A DNA stretch of 38,499 nucleotides, from contig JAQTPY010000007.1 of assembly GCA_028712445.1 (NCBI GenBank), positions 1 to 38,499 on the forward strand. The letters run 5' to 3'. Numbering within the stretch: the first letter of the stretch is position 1; each line of letters starts with the position of its first letter. Made by a program: the position numbers and the translations under genes. Source of the DNA: Minisyncoccota bacterium. GTDB taxonomy: Bacteria; Patescibacteriota; Minisyncoccia; Minisyncoccales; RBG-13-42-11. The notes beneath the pieces are model-generated. The model was not told the origin of the DNA. It made no database searches and saw only the letters and a program-made list of their open reading frames with translations. Below, one piece after another: positions 19,663 through 27,076 of this stretch.

Positions 19663-19866
19663 ATGAATATTGCCGCAATCCCCACGAAAATATTTAATTA
19701 TTTTAAAGAAGTGAGGGTGGAAATGAAAAAAGTAAACTGGCCGGCCAGAGAACAAACTGCCAGATACACGCTTATTGTTATCGGGGTATGTTTGACTGTG
19801 GCCGCATTTCTTGGAGGGTTAGATTACTTGTTTACTTTTCTCAGAGACAAATTCATTATTAAGTAA
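19663..19866 (+). CDS. secE: Preprotein translocase subunit SecE
   Basis: A 67-residue single-span SecE of the short bacterial type. The conserved amphipathic segment EVRVEMKKVNWPAREQT (about 17-33) precedes one transmembrane helix (about 36-57). It clamps SecY in the membrane to form the protein-export channel; secY is not in this window. The order secE-nusG-rplK is the classic bacterial arrangement. No Shine-Dalgarno is present before the ATG; the transcript leader carries two hairpins and a copy of the dispersed motif. Confidence 0.93.
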   Translation: MNIAAIPTKIFNYFKEVRVEMKKVNWPAREQTARYTLIVIGVCLTVAAFLGGLDYLFTFLRDKFIIK

Positions 19867-19876
19867 AGATTGCTGA

Positions 19877-19933
19877 CGCAATAAACAAGTTTGATGCTTA
19901 CGCAATAAACAAGTTTGATGCTTACGCAATAAA
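19877..19933 (+). repeat. Tandem repeat between secE and nusG
   Basis: A 24-base unit (starting CGCAATAAAC and ending GATGCTTA) occurs twice without a mismatch at 19877-19900 and 19901-19924, followed by a 9-base partial third copy. It occupies the place where a nusG ribosome binding site would be expected. Confidence 0.9.
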
Positions 19934-19936
19934 ATC

Positions 19937-20482
19937 ATGCCAAAACAACAAATTCCACAAGAGAGAAATTGGTACGTCCTGCACACCTATTCCGGCTATG
20001 AAGATGCGGTTGCCAAGAACCTCAAGCAAAGGATTGAGTCTCTGGGCATGGAGGATAAAATATTCAACGTTTTGGTTCCTAAAGAAAAAAAGATAAAGAT
20101 AAAAGCCGGCAAAAGGAAGATTATTGAAGAAAAAATATATCCGGGATATGTTTTAGTTGAGATGGTTGTCACCGATGATTCTTGGTATGTTGTCAGAAAC
20201 ACTCCTAACGTCACCGGATTTGTCGGAGCGGGCACCACGCCTGTCCCTGTTTCTAAAGAAGAAATTGATAATTTGAAAAAGAGAATGGGAACAGAAGAGC
20301 CTCAGTACAAGATTGAGGTAGGAGTGGGCGATTTAGTTAAAATAAATGACGGTCCATTTAAGGAATTTGAAGGAAAGGTTTCAGAGATAGATGAGGAAAG
20401 AGGAAAAGTTAAAGTTCTGGTGAATATGTTCGGCAGAGACACGCCTGTAGAATTGGATTCATTACAAATTAAAAAACTTTAA
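19937..20482 (+). CDS. nusG: Transcription elongation/termination factor NusG
   Basis: A 181-residue two-domain factor. The N-terminal NGN domain (about 10-110) opens with [18 protein letters not shown] and contains YPGYVLVEM and [12 protein letters not shown]. The C-terminal KOW domain (about 125-180) has [18 protein letters not shown]. It binds RNA polymerase and couples it to Rho or to ribosomal S10. Start: the ATG at 19937 follows the tandem repeat with no Shine-Dalgarno sequence. It is followed five bases later by rplK. Confidence 0.96.
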   Translation: MPKQQIPQERNWYVLHTYSGYEDAVAKNLKQRIESLGMEDKIFNVLVPKEKKIKIKAGKRKIIEEKIYPGYVLVEMVVTDDSWYVVRNTPNVTGFVGAGTTPVPVSKEEIDNLKKRMGTEEPQYKIEVGVGDLVKINDGPFKEFEGKVSEIDEERGKVKVLVNMFGRDTPVELDSLQIKKL

Positions 20483-20487
20483 AATAT

Positions 20488-20910
20488 ATGGCAAAAAAAA
20501 TTAAAGCAATTGTTAAACTTCAAATTCAAGCAGGAAAAGCAACGCCTGCGCCTCCTGTGGGGCCCGTTTTAGCGCAGAACGGTGTTAATATTCCCGAATT
20601 TTGCCAAAAGTTCAATGATGCCACCAAAGACACTCAGGGATTCAAATTGCCTGTCGAAATCACTGTTTTTGAAGACAGGACTTATACCTTTAAATTAAAG
20701 CAGCCGCCTGCTTCAGAATTATTAAAGAAAGCAGCTGGCATTGAGAAGGGGTCTGGCATGCCTAATAAAACAAAGGTGGCCAAGATCACCAAAGCTCAGC
20801 TGAGAGAGGTGGCTGAGAAAAAACTTCCTGATTTGAATGCGAATGATATTGAAAGCGCGATGAAGATTATCGAGGGGACAGCCAAGAATATGGGAATTAC
20901 TGTAGAGTAA
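20488..20910 (+). CDS. rplK: 50S ribosomal protein L11
   Basis: A 140-residue L11 of normal length. The N-terminal domain carries [20 protein letters not shown] and [12 protein letters not shown]; the C-terminal rRNA-binding domain has [18 protein letters not shown] and the closing [10 protein letters not shown]. It forms the GTPase-associated stalk base. rplA, which nearly always follows rplK, is absent on either strand here; a P-loop kinase gene follows after 48 bases instead. Confidence 0.97.
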   Translation: MAKKIKAIVKLQIQAGKATPAPPVGPVLAQNGVNIPEFCQKFNDATKDTQGFKLPVEITVFEDRTYTFKLKQPPASELLKKAAGIEKGSGMPNKTKVAKITKAQLREVAEKKLPDLNANDIESAMKIIEGTAKNMGITVE

Positions 20911-20958
20911 TTCCTTGTTTTTTGTTCCAAGTTTATTTTTCCACTCGCGCTTTACTTT

Positions 20959-21537
20959 ATGGCAAACATGAAAAACAAAATTGTTTGTGTTGTTGGTATG
21001 GCTGGAGCGGGAAAAAGCCTGGTTTCAGACGAGCTTGTTAAAAAAGGTTTTTCCTATTTAAGATTCGGCCAGATCACTCTAGACAAAATAAAAGAAAGGG
21101 GGATTGAACTTAACGGCGAGAATGAGAGGAAAGTAAGAGAAGAGTTGAGAAGAGAATACGGAATGGGTGCTTTTGCAACCCTGAATCTTTCTAAAATTGA
21201 GGAACTATTAACAAAATCCAACGTAGTCGTTGATGGCCTTTACAGTTGGAGCGAATATAAAATATTAAAAGAGAAGTATGGGGACCTTCTTTGTGTGGCA
21301 GCGGTTTTTGCCCCTCCTTCTTTAAGATACGAGAGGTTGGAGGGACGGCATGGAGAGAATGATGAGGAGAAGAGATTCAGGCCTTTTACCAAAGAAGAGG
21401 CAAAAAGAAGAGATTATGCTGAGATTGAAAATATCGAAAAGGGTGGCCCCATCGCCATGGCAGACTTTACCATAATTAATATAGGAAGCGTCAAAGAAGT
21501 GATAAAAGAGGTGAATAAGTTGTTAAGGGAAATATAA
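20959..21537 (+). CDS. P-loop nucleotide/nucleoside kinase-like protein
   Basis: A 192-residue P-loop protein with Walker A GMAGAGKS (about 13-20). A VVVDGLYSWSEY segment (about 89-100) resembles the Walker B and substrate region of dephospho-CoA and nucleotide kinases. An arginine-rich lid follows, with RYERLEGRHGENDEEKRFRPF (split around 124-145). A C-terminal DFTIINIGSVKEV closes the fold. It does not match a single kinase I can name. Similar small kinases occur in archaea and Patescibacteria. Its place before dCMP deaminase, ThyA and DHFR suggests a deoxynucleotide kinase, an inference from context. An in-frame ATG nine bases downstream is an alternative start. Confidence 0.65.
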   Translation: MANMKNKIVCVVGMAGAGKSLVSDELVKKGFSYLRFGQITLDKIKERGIELNGENERKVREELRREYGMGAFATLNLSKIEELLTKSNVVVDGLYSWSEYKILKEKYGDLLCVAAVFAPPSLRYERLEGRHGENDEEKRFRPFTKEEAKRRDYAEIENIEKGGPIAMADFTIINIGSVKEVIKEVNKLLREI

Positions 21538-21566
21538 TTGAAGAAAGGATTAAGGTAGGATATAAT
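21538..21566 (+). promoter_or_regulatory. Promoter of the deaminase-thyA-folA operon
   Basis: TTGAAG (21538-21543), a 17-base spacer and TATAAT (21561-21566), beginning right after the kinase stop codon. The predicted start near 21573 gives a leader of about 24 bases. Confidence 0.7.
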
Positions 21567-21596
21567 GGTTTAATATTATTAATTTAAGGCAAAAAG

Positions 21597-22124
21597 ATGG
21601 TGAGTCTCTCTAACCCAAAAACAAAAAGATTGAGTTGGGATGAAATGTTTATGAACTTAGCTTCGCTTGTCTCTAAAAGAGCAGCCTGCAGATTTCACGA
21701 GGCAGGCGTAGTGTTTGTGGACAAGAATCACAGAATAATCTCTTTGGGATATAATGGTCCCACAGAGGGGGATTACCATTGCATTGAGGTGGGTTGCGCC
21801 AAAGTTGACGGAGATCCGGAAACAAAGAAGCTTCGTCGATGTCGTGGCGCTCATGCTGAAATAAATGGGATTATAAACTGCCAGGATCCTACGAGATTGA
21901 GAGGATCGACCGCTTATTCGCTGCTTTTTCCCTGCTATGACTGCATGAAAGCTTTTAATAATGCCGGCATAGCGGAAGTCGTATATTTGATAGAGTATAA
22001 GCGCATCCAGACTGGCGGAGAAAAACAGGAAGAGGAGAATGAGGCCTGGGATTTGGCAAAGAAAAGGGGAATTAAGGTAAGGAAATATGAGGGAAAGGTT
22101 ATAGGAGATGAACTATTAATTTAA
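21597..22124 (+). CDS. Deoxycytidylate (dCMP) deaminase-like protein
   Basis: A 175-residue zinc deaminase. H86-A87-E88 and P112-C113-x2-C116 are the zinc and proton-shuttle motifs of the cytidine/deoxycytidylate deaminase family. The N-terminal SWDEMFMNLASLVSKRAAC and the GYNGP segment are typical of ComEB/dCMP deaminases. Extra cysteines (C62, C67, C82) recall the second zinc site of that group. It would convert dCMP to dUMP, the substrate of the ThyA encoded five bases downstream. The first promoter-proximal gene of its operon, with only a weak AAGG before the ATG. Confidence 0.85.
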   Translation: MVSLSNPKTKRLSWDEMFMNLASLVSKRAACRFHEAGVVFVDKNHRIISLGYNGPTEGDYHCIEVGCAKVDGDPETKKLRRCRGAHAEINGIINCQDPTRLRGSTAYSLLFPCYDCMKAFNNAGIAEVVYLIEYKRIQTGGEKQEEENEAWDLAKKRGIKVRKYEGKVIGDELLI

Positions 22125-22129
22125 AAAAA

Positions 22130-23119
22130 ATGGAAAAAAGACATCCTGAATACCAATATCTGGATCTTCTAAGGGAATTAATCGAAAAGGGCGTTGAACA
22201 GGTTGACGCCGGCACGGGAGTTAAAACCTACAGTCTTTTTGGCAGGCAGTTTAAATTTGATTTATCGGATAGTTTTCCATTACTGACAACCAAGAAAGTT
22301 TATTGGAGAGGTTTGCTTTATGAGCTTTATTGGTTTATAAGCGGACAAAAGAATATTAAGTATCTTGTTGATAACAATATTCATATCTGGGACGATTATC
22401 CTTTTAGAATTTACCATGAAAAAGTAACCAAGGGCGCAGAGAAAGATATGACCAAAGAGGAGTTTATCGAAAGAATCGCCAAAGATTCTGATTTTGCGCA
22501 AAAGCATGGGAATTTGCCTAAAGTTTACGGAGATATGTGGCGCCACTGGCCCGCCAAAGACGGCAGACAAATAGATCAGTTAAAATGGGTGATAGACACC
22601 ATCCGCAGGGATAAAAGCGCTCACAATGCCATTGTCAATGCCTGGAATCCAGAATATCTTTATGAAATGGCCAAACCCGAAGAGTCTTGCCGTTTTCCCA
22701 TTTGCCATAATATGTTCCAGATCAATGCCAATGGCGGAAGGTTGTCTCTCCAGCTTTATCAGCGTTCATGCGACGTATTCTTGGGAGTGCCTTTCAATAT
22801 AGCTTCTTATGCCTTGCTGACGATAATTTTGGCCCAGGTAACGGGCAATAAGCCAGGGGAGTTTATTCATACTTTTGGAGATATCCATTATTACGAAAAT
22901 CATTTGGAGGCATTAAAAGAGCAATTAACACGCGAGCCCAAGCCATTCCCGACCGTGAAATTGGACCAAAATGTTAAAGAAATAGATGATTTCAGGCCTG
23001 AAAGCGTGGAAATTATAGGATACGATTCTCATCCTCCAATTAAAGCTGAACTTTCTCCGGTTGGAGGAATGGTGACTAAGGAGTGGAAAGATTTCGTTCA
23101 GAAAAAAAATAAGAATTGA
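22130..23119 (+). CDS. thyA: Thymidylate synthase with an altered phosphate site
   Basis: A 329-residue ThyA, longer than the 264 of Escherichia coli because of a small-domain insert (about 90-130). Present are the catalytic cysteine C192 in ICHNMFQI, QRSCDVFLGVPFNIASYALL (211-230, including the base-reading Asn) and DIHYYENH. Three of the four arginines that grip the dUMP phosphate in E. coli (R21, R126 and R127) have no counterpart. The first region reads VDAGTG (25-30) and the SRRIIVSAWN stretch reads AHNAIVNAWN (164-173). A seven-residue insert with extra Lys and Arg (about 182-188) precedes the cysteine. Its neighbours, a dCMP deaminase and DHFR, fit thymidylate synthesis. Confidence 0.9.
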   Translation: MEKRHPEYQYLDLLRELIEKGVEQVDAGTGVKTYSLFGRQFKFDLSDSFPLLTTKKVYWRGLLYELYWFISGQKNIKYLVDNNIHIWDDYPFRIYHEKVTKGAEKDMTKEEFIERIAKDSDFAQKHGNLPKVYGDMWRHWPAKDGRQIDQLKWVIDTIRRDKSAHNAIVNAWNPEYLYEMAKPEESCRFPICHNMFQINANGGRLSLQLYQRSCDVFLGVPFNIASYALLTIILAQVTGNKPGEFIHTFGDIHYYENHLEALKEQLTREPKPFPTVKLDQNVKEIDDFRPESVEIIGYDSHPPIKAELSPVGGMVTKEWKDFVQKKNKN

Positions 23120-23137
23120 TTTTCAGAATAAACTTTT

Positions 23138-23611
23138 ATGATTTCGATGATTTGCGCTGTCGGTAAAAACAGAGAAATTGGGTTCAAAAACCGCTTGCTC
23201 TGGAATTTGCCCAAAGATTTAAAACATTTTAAAGACATAACAAACGGGCATACTGTTGTTATGGGGCAGAAAACCTTTGAATCTATAGGGAAAGCGCTTC
23301 CTGACCGAAAAAATATAGTACTTTCGCTGGACCCGAATTTTAATGCCGAAAACTGTGAAATTTCTGATAATTTAGAGGGAATTGCAAAAGCATACAAAGA
23401 TTCAGAGGAGGAAATTTTTATAATGGGAGGAGCCAGTATTTACAAACAGTTCATTAAATACGCTTCAAAACTTTATTTGACCTTAGTCGATGATTCTCCT
23501 GAGGCAGATGTTTTTTTTCCCGATTATTCTGATTTTAAAAATATTACATCTGAAAGCCCGGAGCAGGAAGAGAACGGAATTAAATACAAGTTTGTAGAAT
23601 TGGGCAGATAA
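23138..23611 (+). CDS. folA: Dihydrofolate reductase
   Basis: A 157-residue DHFR of standard length that regenerates tetrahydrofolate after the ThyA reaction. Signatures are ICAVGKNREIGFKN at the N-terminus, LLWNLPKDLKHFK with catalytic D27, VVMGQKTFESIG for NADPH binding, and EEIFIMGGASIYKQF. Position 21, proline in most DHFRs (LPW), is leucine here (LLW); P21L is a known trimethoprim-resistance substitution in E. coli. It lies 18 bases after thyA in the same operon. A weak terminator follows. Confidence 0.94.
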   Translation: MISMICAVGKNREIGFKNRLLWNLPKDLKHFKDITNGHTVVMGQKTFESIGKALPDRKNIVLSLDPNFNAENCEISDNLEGIAKAYKDSEEEIFIMGGASIYKQFIKYASKLYLTLVDDSPEADVFFPDYSDFKNITSESPEQEENGIKYKFVELGR

Positions 23612-23624
23612 AGCTAGAAAGTTT

Positions 23625-23653
23625 AAATCCCTTCTCTTTGACAGGGCTTTTTT
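23625..23653 (+). terminator. Weak terminator after folA
   Basis: CCCT (23629-23632) and AGGG (23643-23646) close a short hairpin followed by CTTTTTT. The loop and right arm contain the TTGACA of the next promoter. Confidence 0.45.
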
Positions 23654-23666
23654 GTTGTGTTAAAAA
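23638..23666 (+). promoter_or_regulatory. Promoter of the NUDIX gene
   Basis: TTGACA (23638-23643), a 17-base spacer and TAAAAA (23661-23666). Predicted start near 23673. Confidence 0.6.
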
Positions 23667-23726
23667 GTGATATCTAACAGTAAACGAATAGCACACGAAC
23701 AAAAAAATAGGGAATTGGAGGACAGC

Positions 23727-24329
23727 ATGTCAGATATAATGGTGGTAAGCAGAAAAGACCTTTTTGACGATCAGAATTTCTTTACAGGTTTTCAGCCCCA
23801 TTCCGATCAGGACTTCCTGGCTCGCATTTTAAAACATTGCCAATGGATGGAAAGGAGCGTGGCTGAAAGCGATCCTGCATATAAACAGCCAATCGCTTAT
23901 ACGGTTATCTTAAGCGTAGACGGCAAAGTTTACGCTTATCAAAGATCGAAGACGGATGAAGCGTATCCTGAAAAGCGGCTCCAGGGAAAATTCTCTTGGG
24001 GTTTGGGCGGGCACATAAAGCCGATCGACAAAAATCCGGCTTTGAATTTGATTTCTGCGAGTATGCGCAGGGAGTTGGAAGAAGAGATCGGAGGAAATTG
24101 CGATTTGCAAAGCGCCAAACTGCTAGGATATATAAATCTGGAGTACGGGGTGCACGCCGTTCATTTCGGTCTCTTATACATAATCAAAACCAGTTTGATA
24201 GTAATTCGGCCGAAAGATCCGGAGATCATTTCAGGAGACTTCAAAAGTCTCTCAGATTTGGAAAACTTGCCTGACGTTGAGGAGTGGTCGAAAGTAGCGC
24301 TCGACCCCTTAAAAAACCATTGCCGTTAA
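23727..24329 (+). CDS. NUDIX hydrolase
   Basis: A 200-residue NUDIX-fold protein. The Nudix box runs from GGHIKPIDKNPALN to RRELEEEIGG, with the REXXEE core and the following glycines; the box carries a short insertion after the first glycines. Family members hydrolyse a nucleoside diphosphate linked to another group, or isomerise isopentenyl diphosphate; the substrate is not evident. I place the start at the ATG at 23727 because GGAGG (23717-23721) lies at the right distance; a GTG 60 bases upstream would overlap the promoter. It stands alone, with its own promoter and strong terminator, inside a nucleotide-metabolism region, which hints at nucleotide-pool cleaning. Confidence 0.8.
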   Translation: MSDIMVVSRKDLFDDQNFFTGFQPHSDQDFLARILKHCQWMERSVAESDPAYKQPIAYTVILSVDGKVYAYQRSKTDEAYPEKRLQGKFSWGLGGHIKPIDKNPALNLISASMRRELEEEIGGNCDLQSAKLLGYINLEYGVHAVHFGLLYIIKTSLIVIRPKDPEIISGDFKSLSDLENLPDVEEWSKVALDPLKNHCR

Positions 24330-24336
24330 TAAACCC

Positions 24337-24369
24337 AGCCCCGTTTCTAGATAGCGGGGCTTTTATTTT
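24337..24369 (+). terminator. Strong terminator after the NUDIX gene
   Basis: AGCCCCG (24337-24343) and CGGGGCT (24355-24361) form a perfect seven-pair stem, followed by TTTATTTT. Confidence 0.88.
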
Positions 24370-24407
24370 GTGTCAAAATTTATTAATATAAACTAAATCA
24401 ATAATTT

Positions 24408-24947
24408 ATGTTTCTAGGAGCCAAACAATTGTTACAACTAGTGAAAGAGAAGAAGTTGATGGAGGGACTTTGCGAAAGAGAATTGACTACTCCCGAAGGA
24501 GCAGGTTTTGATATTAGAATAGGGGAACTGTATAAAATAGAAGGAAAAGGATTCATGGGGGTGACGGAAAGAGAAACTCCAAGAATGGAATTAATTGCTA
24601 AGTTCAAAGAGGGAAAGACTGTGAAGGTTTCTCTTGAGCCGGAAACTTATTACCTTATGAAAACAATAGAGAAGGTGAATATGCCCATGGATCTTTTGGC
24701 AATATCTACTCCCAGGTCTACATTATTCAGGTCGGGAGTATATATCTTTGGCGGCCAAGTTCCTCCCGGATATTGCGGCGAGTTATCTATGGGAATATAT
24801 AATTTTCGCAAGGAACCATTTGATTTGGAAATGGGAGCCAGGGTTTTGCATATTATGTTTTCTGAAGTGGAAGGAGAATCGAATCTTTATAAAGGACAAT
24901 GGCAGGGAGGGAGAATTACTACAGAGGAAAAAGAAAAACAAATATAA
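24408..24947 (+). CDS. dCTP deaminase/dUTPase-fold protein with altered active site
   Basis: A 179-residue protein of the trimeric Dcd/Dut fold. GAGFDIRIG (31-39), STPRSTLFRSGV (100-111) and the QVPPGYCGELSMGIYN stretch (117-132) align with the family. In Dcd the last block reads DPG(W/Y)xGxIxLExxN. Here the aspartate position is P119 and the deaminase glutamate (E138 in E. coli) is G129. Both signature acidic residues are therefore missing, so neither deamination nor dUTP hydrolysis by the usual mechanism is assured. It may use other residues, or bind nucleotide without catalysis. It lies after a terminator and 15 bases before glyA, in a deoxypyrimidine gene cluster. Confidence 0.75.
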   Translation: MFLGAKQLLQLVKEKKLMEGLCERELTTPEGAGFDIRIGELYKIEGKGFMGVTERETPRMELIAKFKEGKTVKVSLEPETYYLMKTIEKVNMPMDLLAISTPRSTLFRSGVYIFGGQVPPGYCGELSMGIYNFRKEPFDLEMGARVLHIMFSEVEGESNLYKGQWQGGRITTEEKEKQI

Positions 24948-24962
24948 ATAGATAAAACTTAT

Positions 24963-26291
24963 ATGAAACTAAATACCACAGATCCTAAAATCTACGAGTT
25001 GATACAAGCTGAACTGAAAAGAAGAAGAGAGGGCTTGGAAATGATTCCTTCAGAAAACCACACGTCTTTAGCTGTTCTTGAGGCCCTGGGATCGGTTTTG
25101 ACCGATAAATATGCTGAAGGTTATCCTGGAAAAAGATATTATGGGGGAAATCAATACATTGACCAGATTGAGGAATTAGCTATTGCGCGGGCAAAGGAAG
25201 CATTTGGTGTTCCTTATGCCAACGTTCAGCCCTATTCGGGAAGTCCCGCCAACATCGCAGTTTATTTGGCTACTTGCAACATTGGAGACAAAGTAATGGG
25301 TCAGAATCTTCCTGATGGCGGTCATTTGACCCATGGCTGGAAAGCGAATTTATCTGCAAAACTTTATAATTCCGTTCCTTATCACGTTAAAAAAGACGGT
25401 TATATTGATTTGGAAGAGGTGCAAAAACTTGCCCAGGAAAACAGGCCAAAACTCATTTGGTGCGGAGCGACAGCTTATGTCAGAGAATTTCCTTTTGAAG
25501 AGATGTCTAAAATTGCTGATGAAGTCGGCGCCTATTTTGCTTGTGATATAGCTCATATTGCGGGCTTGGTTATTGCTGGGGCTCACAAAAGTCCGGTCAA
25601 TTATGCTCATATTGTGACCACAACTACTCATAAAACCCTTCGTGGTCCCAGAGGAGGACTTATCATGGTAACCAAAAAGGGATTAGAAAAGGATCCTGAG
25701 TTGGGAGACAAGATAGATAAAGCAGTGTTCCCCGGGGGACTCCAGGGAGGCCCCCATGAGAACCAAATAGCTGCCATAGCAGTGGCTTTAGGAGAGGCTT
25801 TAAGGCCTGAGTTTAAAGAATATGGAAAGCAGATAGTAAAGAATGCCAGGGAACTTGCTGGCAGTTTGACAGAAAGGGGAGTTAAGATTGTTTCAAACGG
25901 AACAGATAATCATATGATAGTGATTGATCTTACTCCGGACGGACCAGGCAGGGGAGTTTTTCTCCAGGATGCTTTAGATGAAGCAGGAATTACTGTGAAC
26001 AAGAATACCATACCTCAAGACCCCTCTTCTCCTTTTTATCCCAGCGGAGTAAGGTTGGGCACTCCTGCTATTACCACAAGAGGCATGAAGGAAGAAGAAA
26101 TGAGGACAATAGGAGATTGGATTTCCCAGATTGTTAGTGAAATTAAAAAATATAGATTGCCGGAACTTAAAGAAGAGAAGGCAGATTATATTAAGAATTT
26201 CAAGGATGAAATAAGGCAAAATAAATTGATTGGAGAAATAAAACAAAAAGTTCTGGAACTTTGCAAGAAGTTCCCAGTATACGAAGAATGA
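24963..26291 (+). CDS. glyA: Serine hydroxymethyltransferase
   Basis: A 442-residue PLP enzyme that converts serine and tetrahydrofolate to glycine and methylene-tetrahydrofolate, the one-carbon donor for ThyA. Diagnostic parts are MIPSENHTS (28-36), YAEGYPGKRYYGG (50-62), DIAHIAGL (195-202) and the PLP lysine K224 in TTTTHKTLRGPRGG (219-232). Length is normal with a slightly extended C-terminus. It starts 15 bases after the Dcd-like gene without a Shine-Dalgarno, and its stop overlaps the folD start (ATGA). Confidence 0.97.
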   Translation: MKLNTTDPKIYELIQAELKRRREGLEMIPSENHTSLAVLEALGSVLTDKYAEGYPGKRYYGGNQYIDQIEELAIARAKEAFGVPYANVQPYSGSPANIAVYLATCNIGDKVMGQNLPDGGHLTHGWKANLSAKLYNSVPYHVKKDGYIDLEEVQKLAQENRPKLIWCGATAYVREFPFEEMSKIADEVGAYFACDIAHIAGLVIAGAHKSPVNYAHIVTTTTHKTLRGPRGGLIMVTKKGLEKDPELGDKIDKAVFPGGLQGGPHENQIAAIAVALGEALRPEFKEYGKQIVKNARELAGSLTERGVKIVSNGTDNHMIVIDLTPDGPGRGVFLQDALDEAGITVNKNTIPQDPSSPFYPSGVRLGTPAITTRGMKEEEMRTIGDWISQIVSEIKKYRLPELKEEKADYIKNFKDEIRQNKLIGEIKQKVLELCKKFPVYEE

Positions 26292-27076
26292 AGATTTTGA
26301 ACGGGAAGAAAGAGGCAGAAAAGATTTATTCTAATTTAAAGAGAGTCATCAAAGACGAGCCCTCATTGGCCGTTATATTAGTGGGGGATGATAAATCTTC
26401 AAAGCTCTATATAAAGAAAAAGAAGAAAGCGGCAAAAGAAATTGGGATTAAAGTTTCCCAATATGTTTTTCCTTCAAACTCGAAGGATGCTGAAGTTATC
26501 GAAACGATAAATAAGCTTAACCGTGATTCTTCTGTCAATGGGATTATCGTCCAGCTGCCCTTGCCTGTAGGATTCAATACAAACAAGATAGTAGGGTCCG
26601 TTTCTAAACAGAAGGATGTAGACGGTTTTACCAAGGGCAAACTGGTTTTTGACCCCCCGTTGCCTGCCGCAATTCTCTTTGCTCTTAATAAAATTGGCGG
26701 GAAGAGAAAAACAATAGTGGCTTTGGCAAATTCAGATATTTTTGGAAAAACATTGAAGGATTTTCTTGAAAGAAAAGAGATAAAGATTGATTACATGTTA
26801 AGAAAGGATTTTTCTTTAGATAGGATTAAGAAAGCGGACGTCGTAATAAGTGTTTGCGGATGTCCGGGATTTTTAAAAGGAGATATGTTTAAAAAAGGAG
26901 TCGCCTTGATTGACGCGGGAATGAAAATTTCCAAAGGAAAGGTGGCAGGGGATGTGGAAAAAGGAAGCGTTAAACAAAAAGCGTCATTTTTGACTCCAGT
27001 TCCCGGCGGATTAGGACCTCTAAATGTGGCATTATTATTAAAAAATGTTTATTTGGCATGGAAATTGCAAAACTAA
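26288..27076 (+). CDS. folD: Bifunctional methylenetetrahydrofolate dehydrogenase/cyclohydrolase FolD
   Basis: A 262-residue FolD that interconverts methylene-, methenyl- and formyl-tetrahydrofolate. The substrate Tyr-x3-Lys motif is in SSKLYIKKKKKA. VQLPLP and KDVDGF are conserved, as is the C-terminal PVPGGLGPLNVALLL. The usual PCTP segment reads PPLPAAI and the dinucleotide region (ANSDIFGKTLKDFL) is less typical, so cofactor preference may differ. I use the ATG at 26288, which overlaps the glyA stop by four bases; the frame is open nine codons further upstream. It overlaps deoC by 19 bases, giving a glyA-folD-deoC run. Confidence 0.92.
   Translation: MKILNGKKEAEKIYSNLKRVIKDEPSLAVILVGDDKSSKLYIKKKKKAAKEIGIKVSQYVFPSNSKDAEVIETINKLNRDSSVNGIIVQLPLPVGFNTNKIVGSVSKQKDVDGFTKGKLVFDPPLPAAILFALNKIGGKRKTIVALANSDIFGKTLKDFLERKEIKIDYMLRKDFSLDRIKKADVVISVCGCPGFLKGDMFKKGVALIDAGMKISKGKVAGDVEKGSVKQKASFLTPVPGGLGPLNVALLLKNVYLAWKLQN

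Noticed and set aside
19877-19933. CRISPR-like repeat
   Set aside because: The two full units are directly adjacent with no spacers, and there are no cas genes nearby.
23667-23726. Longer NUDIX protein from a GTG at 23667
   Set aside because: That start would lie at or before the predicted transcript start; the ATG at 23727 has a well-placed GGAGG.
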